From NCBI RefSeq assembly GCF_037081715.1, contig NZ_JAZDDH010000001.1:2512199-2576198 (forward strand): DNA of 64,000 nt, in the 5' to 3' direction. The translations under genes and the position numbers were made by a program. Under the pieces are notes generated by a model. That model was not told the origin of the DNA, ran no database searches, and saw only the letters and a list, made by a program, of their open reading frames with translations. This document shows positions 61,459 to 64,000 of the stretch, in pieces. This DNA comes from Halalkalicoccus sp. CG83. GTDB lineage: Archaea > Halobacteriota > Halobacteria > Halobacteriales > Halalkalicoccaceae. Each line of letters opens with the position of its first letter. The stretch's first letter is position 1.

Positions 61459-61908
61459 CTACTCCGCGGAGTGTTCGGCCTCGGGCTCGATCGCGGCGAC
61501 CTCGAGGTAGCCACAGGCGTCGGTGTCGGCGTCGAAACAGTCGGGACACTCGGGTTCGCGGTCGATGATCGTGTCGAGGCGCTCGGCGACGGTGTCGTCG
61601 ATCACGCTCTCGAGTTCGCGAGCCTCCGCGCGGAACTCCTCGACCTCGAGGACGTTCGTGAGGAAGCGCTCGATGATGCAGTAGGTCTGGAGCGCGCTGC
61701 GTGCGCGGGCGATCCCCTCGTCGGTGAGCGAGGCGCCCTTGTACTTCTCGTGTTCGACCAGCCCGCGCTCCTCGAGCTTGCCGATCATCTCGTTGACGCT
61801 CGCGGGGCTCACCTCGAGACGATCGGCGAGCGCGCCGGTGGCCGCCGGCTCGTTCTCGACGCGCTGGACGACGTAGATCGCCTTGAGGTACTGATCGGCC
61901 GTGTTCAC
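61459..61908 (-). CDS. DtxR-family-like transcription regulator with Cys-rich C terminus
   Basis: A 149-residue regulator. NTADQYLKAIYVVQR and the winged helix (EVSPASVNEMIGKLEERGLVEH) are clear members of the DtxR/MntR family, and the dimerisation helices follow. In the metal-sensing helix the residues that bind metal in DtxR and MntR are changed: RAEARELESVIDD carries Arg, Arg and Ser where His, Cys and His are usual. The C terminus instead holds ECPDCFDADTDAC, which could bind a metal. It lies next to a ferritin-like gene and near sufD/sufB, so control of iron genes is likely. I chose GTG 61908 because GAGGTG lies 6 nt before it and relatives begin MNTADQYL. Confidence 0.83.
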   Translation of the reverse strand: MNTADQYLKAIYVVQRVENEPAATGALADRLEVSPASVNEMIGKLEERGLVEHEKYKGASLTDEGIARARSALQTYCIIERFLTNVLEVEEFRAEARELESVIDDTVAERLDTIIDREPECPDCFDADTDACGYLEVAAIEPEAEHSAE

Positions 61909-62035
61909 GGCGACCACCTCGCGGGGTCGCCGTGAGCCGGACGAACCGTTGGTTCGTCGTCGTTCACGTGAACCACCTCGTGGTGAGCGTGAACTCGATG
62001 GAGTGATCTCTACCGTCGTTCACGGCGACCACCCC
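61903..62035 (-). repeat. Three copies of an SD + 6 nt + GTGAAC initiation unit
   Basis: Reading the minus strand, the unit GRGGTG, 6 nt, GTGAAC occurs at 62035-62018, 61979-61962 and 61920-61903 (periods 56 and 59 bp). The first and third share an exact 16-bp direct repeat (GGTGGTCGCCGTGAAC). The last copy is the start of the DtxR-like gene; the earlier two would start a reading inside ORF B and ORF C. This looks like duplication of a translation-initiation region. Confidence 0.7.
61905..61967 (-). CDS. Candidate micro-ORF C (20 residues) between ferritin-like and DtxR-like genes
   Basis: GTG at 61967 opens VNDDEPTVRPAHGDPARWSP and stops at TGA 61905-61907, which overlaps the GTG of the regulator gene (GTGA). 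A GAGGTG lies 6 nt before its own start. It overlaps ORF B in the same way at its 5' end. It could be a leader peptide; no homology is known to me. Confidence 0.45.
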   Translation of the reverse strand: MNDDEPTVRPAHGDPARWSP

Positions 62036-62089
62036 GGCCGATCGTCGCGTGTGCGTTCGGGAAGCCGTCCCCCGTTGTGTTCGTCTCAT
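61964..62089 (-). CDS. Candidate micro-ORF B (41 residues)
   Basis: ATG at 62089 overlaps the stop codon of the ferritin-like gene (ATGA). The frame encodes 41 residues (basic start MRRTQRGTASRTHTRRS, later VNDGRDHSIEFTLTTRW) and stops at TGA 61964-61966, overlapping the GTG of ORF C. An internal GTG at 62023 has its own GGGGTG 6 nt upstream and would give a 19-residue peptide beginning VNDG, similar to ORF C (VNDD). It has the spacing of a coupled operon gene. Confidence 0.45.
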   Translation of the reverse strand: MRRTQRGTASRTHTRRSAGVVAVNDGRDHSIEFTLTTRWFT

Positions 62090-62586
62090 GCTCGTGTCTC
62101 CATGATCTCGGTCACCTCGCGGACGCCCTCCTCCTCCTCGTCGCGGATCTCCCGTAGCGTCTCGAGCAGCCGCTCGCGGTCGACGCCGAACCGCACGTCG
62201 CTCCCTTCGATCGCCCCGATCAGGTCGTCGTAGAACTTGTAGGCGGTCTCCTCGCTGTGGAGCTGGTCGTAGAGGATGCCGTCGAAGTCGTCGGGTTTGG
62301 TCTGTCCGTACTGGCCGTCGACGAGCGTCTCGATCTCCTCGAACGCGATGCTCTCGGCCTGGAGGTCGTCGATCAGCGCCTCGAGCCGCGCGCGGTGCTC
62401 GGCGGACTCCTCGGCGGCGTGTTCGAGCAGCTCCTCGATCTCCTCGTCGAGCCGTTGGGGCTCGTCCTCCGAGAGCTCACGGTGGTGGTGGTACGCCCGC
62501 GCCTCGACGACTTCCTCGAGGACGATGCCGATCTGTAGCAGTCGGGCGAGCTGTCGGTCGGAGCCGACCTGACTCGCGAGGCTCAC
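62086..62586 (-). CDS. Ferritin-like diiron protein
   Basis: A 166-residue four-helix protein. Helix 1 has VLEEVVEARAYHHHREL, helix 2 AAEESAEHRARLEALIDD (ExxH), helix 3 SEETAYKFYDDL (Glu), helix 4 LREIRDEEEEGVREV (ExxE). This set of carboxylates and His is the pattern of rubrerythrin/Dps-like diiron sites. It probably stores or detoxifies iron. The GTG start at 62586 has GGGAGGGT 6 nt upstream. Its stop overlaps ORF B by 4 nt. It stands between the DtxR-like gene and sufD. Confidence 0.8.
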   Translation of the reverse strand: MSLASQVGSDRQLARLLQIGIVLEEVVEARAYHHHRELSEDEPQRLDEEIEELLEHAAEESAEHRARLEALIDDLQAESIAFEEIETLVDGQYGQTKPDDFDGILYDQLHSEETAYKFYDDLIGAIEGSDVRFGVDRERLLETLREIRDEEEEGVREVTEIMETRA

Positions 62587-62645
62587 GGAGCTACCCTCCC
62601 GAAAAACGGTGACGGTGTGCGAACGGTGCCTGCGCCGGCGTGCAT
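62583..62645 (-). CDS. Candidate micro-ORF A (20 residues) before the ferritin-like gene
   Basis: ATG at 62645 opens MHAGAGTVRTPSPFFGRVAP and ends at TGA 62583-62585, overlapping the GTG start of the ferritin-like gene as GTGA. It begins 7 bp after the sufD stop codon. The SD of the ferritin-like gene (62593-62600) lies inside it. Like ORFs B and C it has no recognised homolog, and in high-GC DNA it could be a chance open frame. Confidence 0.35.
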   Translation of the reverse strand: MHAGAGTVRTPSPFFGRVAP

Positions 62646-62651
62646 ACGACC

Positions 62652-63869
62652 CTATCGGAGCCGCTCTTTGATACGTCCTTCGAGGTCCTCACGCAGTTCG
62701 TCGACCTCGATCTCCTCGAGGACGGGGACGAAGAAGCCCTCGACGAGCATGTTCTTCGCCGACTGCGGGTCGACGCCCCGCGAGGTCATGTAGAAGAGGT
62801 CCTCGCGGTCGATCTGGCCGACCGTCGCGGAGTGGCTCGCCTCGGTGTCGTGGTTGTTGATGATGAGCTTCGGGGAGGCGTCGGCCTCGCTCTCGTCGCT
62901 CAGCATCAGCGTGTTCTCGCGCTGGTAGGAGTTGGTGTCCCAGGCGCCGCTGCCGACGTCCTGGACGCCCTCGTAGACCGAGCGCGCCCGGTCGTCGAGC
63001 ACGCCACGCGTGACGAGGTCGGCGGTGGTGTGCTCGGCGCGGTGCCAGACCCGCGAGTTGATGTCGAAGTGCTGGTCGTTGTGGCCGAAGAACGCCCCGA
63101 CGATCTGGGACTCGGAGCCCTCGCCCGAGAGCGTCGTCTCGACCGCGGACTTCGTCAGCCGCGAGCCGAGGTTCCCCTCGATCCAGTTGATCGTCGAGTA
63201 CTGGTCGGTGACGCCGTGTTTCAGCGTGTAGTTGTACGTCTCCTCCGAGAGGTCCTGGAGGCTGCCGTACTGGACGTGGCTGTTCTCGCCCGCGTTGATC
63301 TCGACGAGGCCGCTGTAGTAGCGCCCCTCCTCGCTGTCGACGTCCTCACCCGTGGACTGGCGCTCGAGGATCGTTACGGAACTCGACTGCTCGGTGACGA
63401 CGAGCGTGTAGTTGAACAGCGACCGCGAGTTCATCGTCGTCCGGATCGTCACGTCCTCGGCGTCGACGTTCCGCGGGACGTAGACGAGGGTTCCCGTGTC
63501 GAACAGCGCCGTCGAGAGCGCCGTCAGGTAGTTCTCTTGGGGACTGATCGCGGAGCCGAAGTTCTCCCGGACGAGCTCCTCGTGCTCCGAGAGCGCCTCG
63601 GCGAACGGCAGCACCTCGACGTCCTCGGGGCCGACCTGGTCCTTCTGCTCCTCGGCGGAGAGGGGATCGACCAGCGCGTCGAAGTCGAGGTCCTCGAGGT
63701 TCGTCCATCGGCGACCCGGCGTCTGGATGACGTCCGGCAGCTCGAGCGCCTCGAGCGCCTCGAGCGCCTCGAGGCGGGTCTCGAGCATCCACTCGGGCTC
63801 GTCGAGCCGTTCGGAGATCTCGCGTATCGTCTCCTCGGAGACGTCCGCGTGCTGGATGCCGGCGCTCAT
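62652..63869 (-). CDS. sufD: Fe-S cluster assembly protein SufD
   Basis: A 405-residue scaffold subunit of the SufBCD complex. [62 protein letters not shown] and [17 protein letters not shown] are the conserved SufB/SufD core strands. The start overlaps the sufB stop codon by 4 nt. A run of [12 protein letters not shown] (residues about 32-43) comes from a short tandem repeat in the gene. Start ATG at 63869. Confidence 0.94.
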   Translation of the reverse strand: MSAGIQHADVSEETIREISERLDEPEWMLETRLEALEALEALELPDVIQTPGRRWTNLEDLDFDALVDPLSAEEQKDQVGPEDVEVLPFAEALSEHEELVRENFGSAISPQENYLTALSTALFDTGTLVYVPRNVDAEDVTIRTTMNSRSLFNYTLVVTEQSSSVTILERQSTGEDVDSEEGRYYSGLVEINAGENSHVQYGSLQDLSEETYNYTLKHGVTDQYSTINWIEGNLGSRLTKSAVETTLSGEGSESQIVGAFFGHNDQHFDINSRVWHRAEHTTADLVTRGVLDDRARSVYEGVQDVGSGAWDTNSYQRENTLMLSDESEADASPKLIINNHDTEASHSATVGQIDREDLFYMTSRGVDPQSAKNMLVEGFFVPVLEEIEVDELREDLEGRIKERLR

Positions 63870-64000
63870 CCCAGACTCCCCTCCATCTCGAGTTCGATGA
63901 GGCGGTTGAGCTCGACCGCGTACTCGATCGGCAGCTCCTCGGTCAGCGGCTCGATGAACCCGCTGACGATCATGCGTTTGGCGTCGTCGTCGTCCAGCCC
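63866..64000 (-). CDS. sufB: Fe-S cluster assembly protein SufB, C-terminal end
   Basis: The last 44 codons are in the window: [21 protein letters not shown], then [22 protein letters not shown] and stop. This is the typical C terminus of SufB, with the [12 protein letters not shown] motif. The stop codon overlaps the sufD ATG. The rest of the gene lies beyond the window edge, upstream in the operon. Confidence 0.93.
   Translation of the reverse strand, partial: GLDDDDAKRMIVSGFIEPLTEELPIEYAVELNRLIELEMEGSLG

Noticed and set aside
63739..63776. Short tandem repeat (ctcgagcgc units) in sufD
   Set aside because: The repeat is in frame and encodes LEALEAL in a helix. It is ordinary low-complexity coding sequence, not a mobile or regulatory element.
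1..64000. Insertion sequences, CRISPR arrays, integrase genes, rRNA genes
   Set aside because: I looked for transposase DDE or HUH motifs, integrase R-H-R-Y patterns, repeated 25-40 bp units and rRNA signatures and found none. The mobile-element evidence is limited to the tRNA-linked repeats and decayed genes.

Overview
The window comes from the chromosome of a halophilic archaeon (class Halobacteria). The evidence is a high-GC sequence with very acidic predicted proteins, Tat signals on nearly every exported protein, archaeal information genes (Nop10, aIF2-alpha, S27e, L44e, PAC2 chaperone), a bacterioopsin-activator type regulator, a tRNA-Gln with a canonical archaeal intron, and many TATA-like boxes about 25 bp before start codons, as expected for leaderless mRNAs. 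Genus cannot be fixed from the sequence alone.

Layout. 1-10.3 kb: NAD kinase-like protein, M28 and M42 peptidases, an FAD oxidoreductase, an MTH865-like protein, a polyprenyl diphosphate synthase, a membrane halocyanin and TrkA. 10.5-13 kb: a short-chain fatty acid transporter gene broken by an internal deletion, and a lipoprotein polysaccharide deacetylase. 13-24 kb: LarA-like protein, Nmad3-like protein, HTH_10 regulator, a universal stress protein with a zinc-ribbon tail, RNase H-like nuclease, AlaX, HD protein, LysE and GDT1 transporters, ThrC, an amine-oxidase-like flavoprotein and a phosphoesterase. 24.3-27.2 kb: a compact translation/ribosome operon (L44e-S27e-aIF2a-Nop10-PAC2). 27.4-32.4 kb: an orphan cytochrome oxidase subunit I, small proteins, methylglyoxal synthase, initiator tRNA-Met with a duplicated 3' end, and a frameshifted zinc-ribbon gene. 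32.5-42 kb: a complete peptide/nickel-type ABC transporter operon, a DJ-1-like protein, an orphan binding protein and Hpt. 43.2-51.4 kb: a nine-gene Mrp (Mnh) cation/H+ antiporter operon in which nearly every gene overlaps the next by 4 nt or slightly more. 51.5-57 kb: CoaBC, a CHRD protein, small zinc proteins, a flavoprotein, a Ca2+/cation exchanger and a GNAT.

57.2-61.2 kb is the least ordinary part. It is sparsely coding and relatively AT-rich. It holds a poly-gamma-glutamate hydrolase gene with a nonsense codon and a frameshift, the 3' end of a multicopper oxidase gene, and one intact cupredoxin-CHRD fusion whose CHRD half is a close paralog of the protein at 52.9 kb. It ends at an intron-containing tRNA-Gln, and so has the position and decay expected of an old integrated element.

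61.4-64 kb: a metal/iron block with a DtxR-like regulator, a ferritin-like protein and SufD/SufB. Between these genes run micro-ORFs joined end to start by ATGA/GTGA overlaps, and the GTG start of the regulator is preceded by two more copies of the same Shine-Dalgarno + 6 nt + GTGAAC unit. I consider this the best candidate for undescribed biology in the window. Similar short upstream ORFs that contain the Shine-Dalgarno sequence of the next gene occur before the HD gene and before mnhE.
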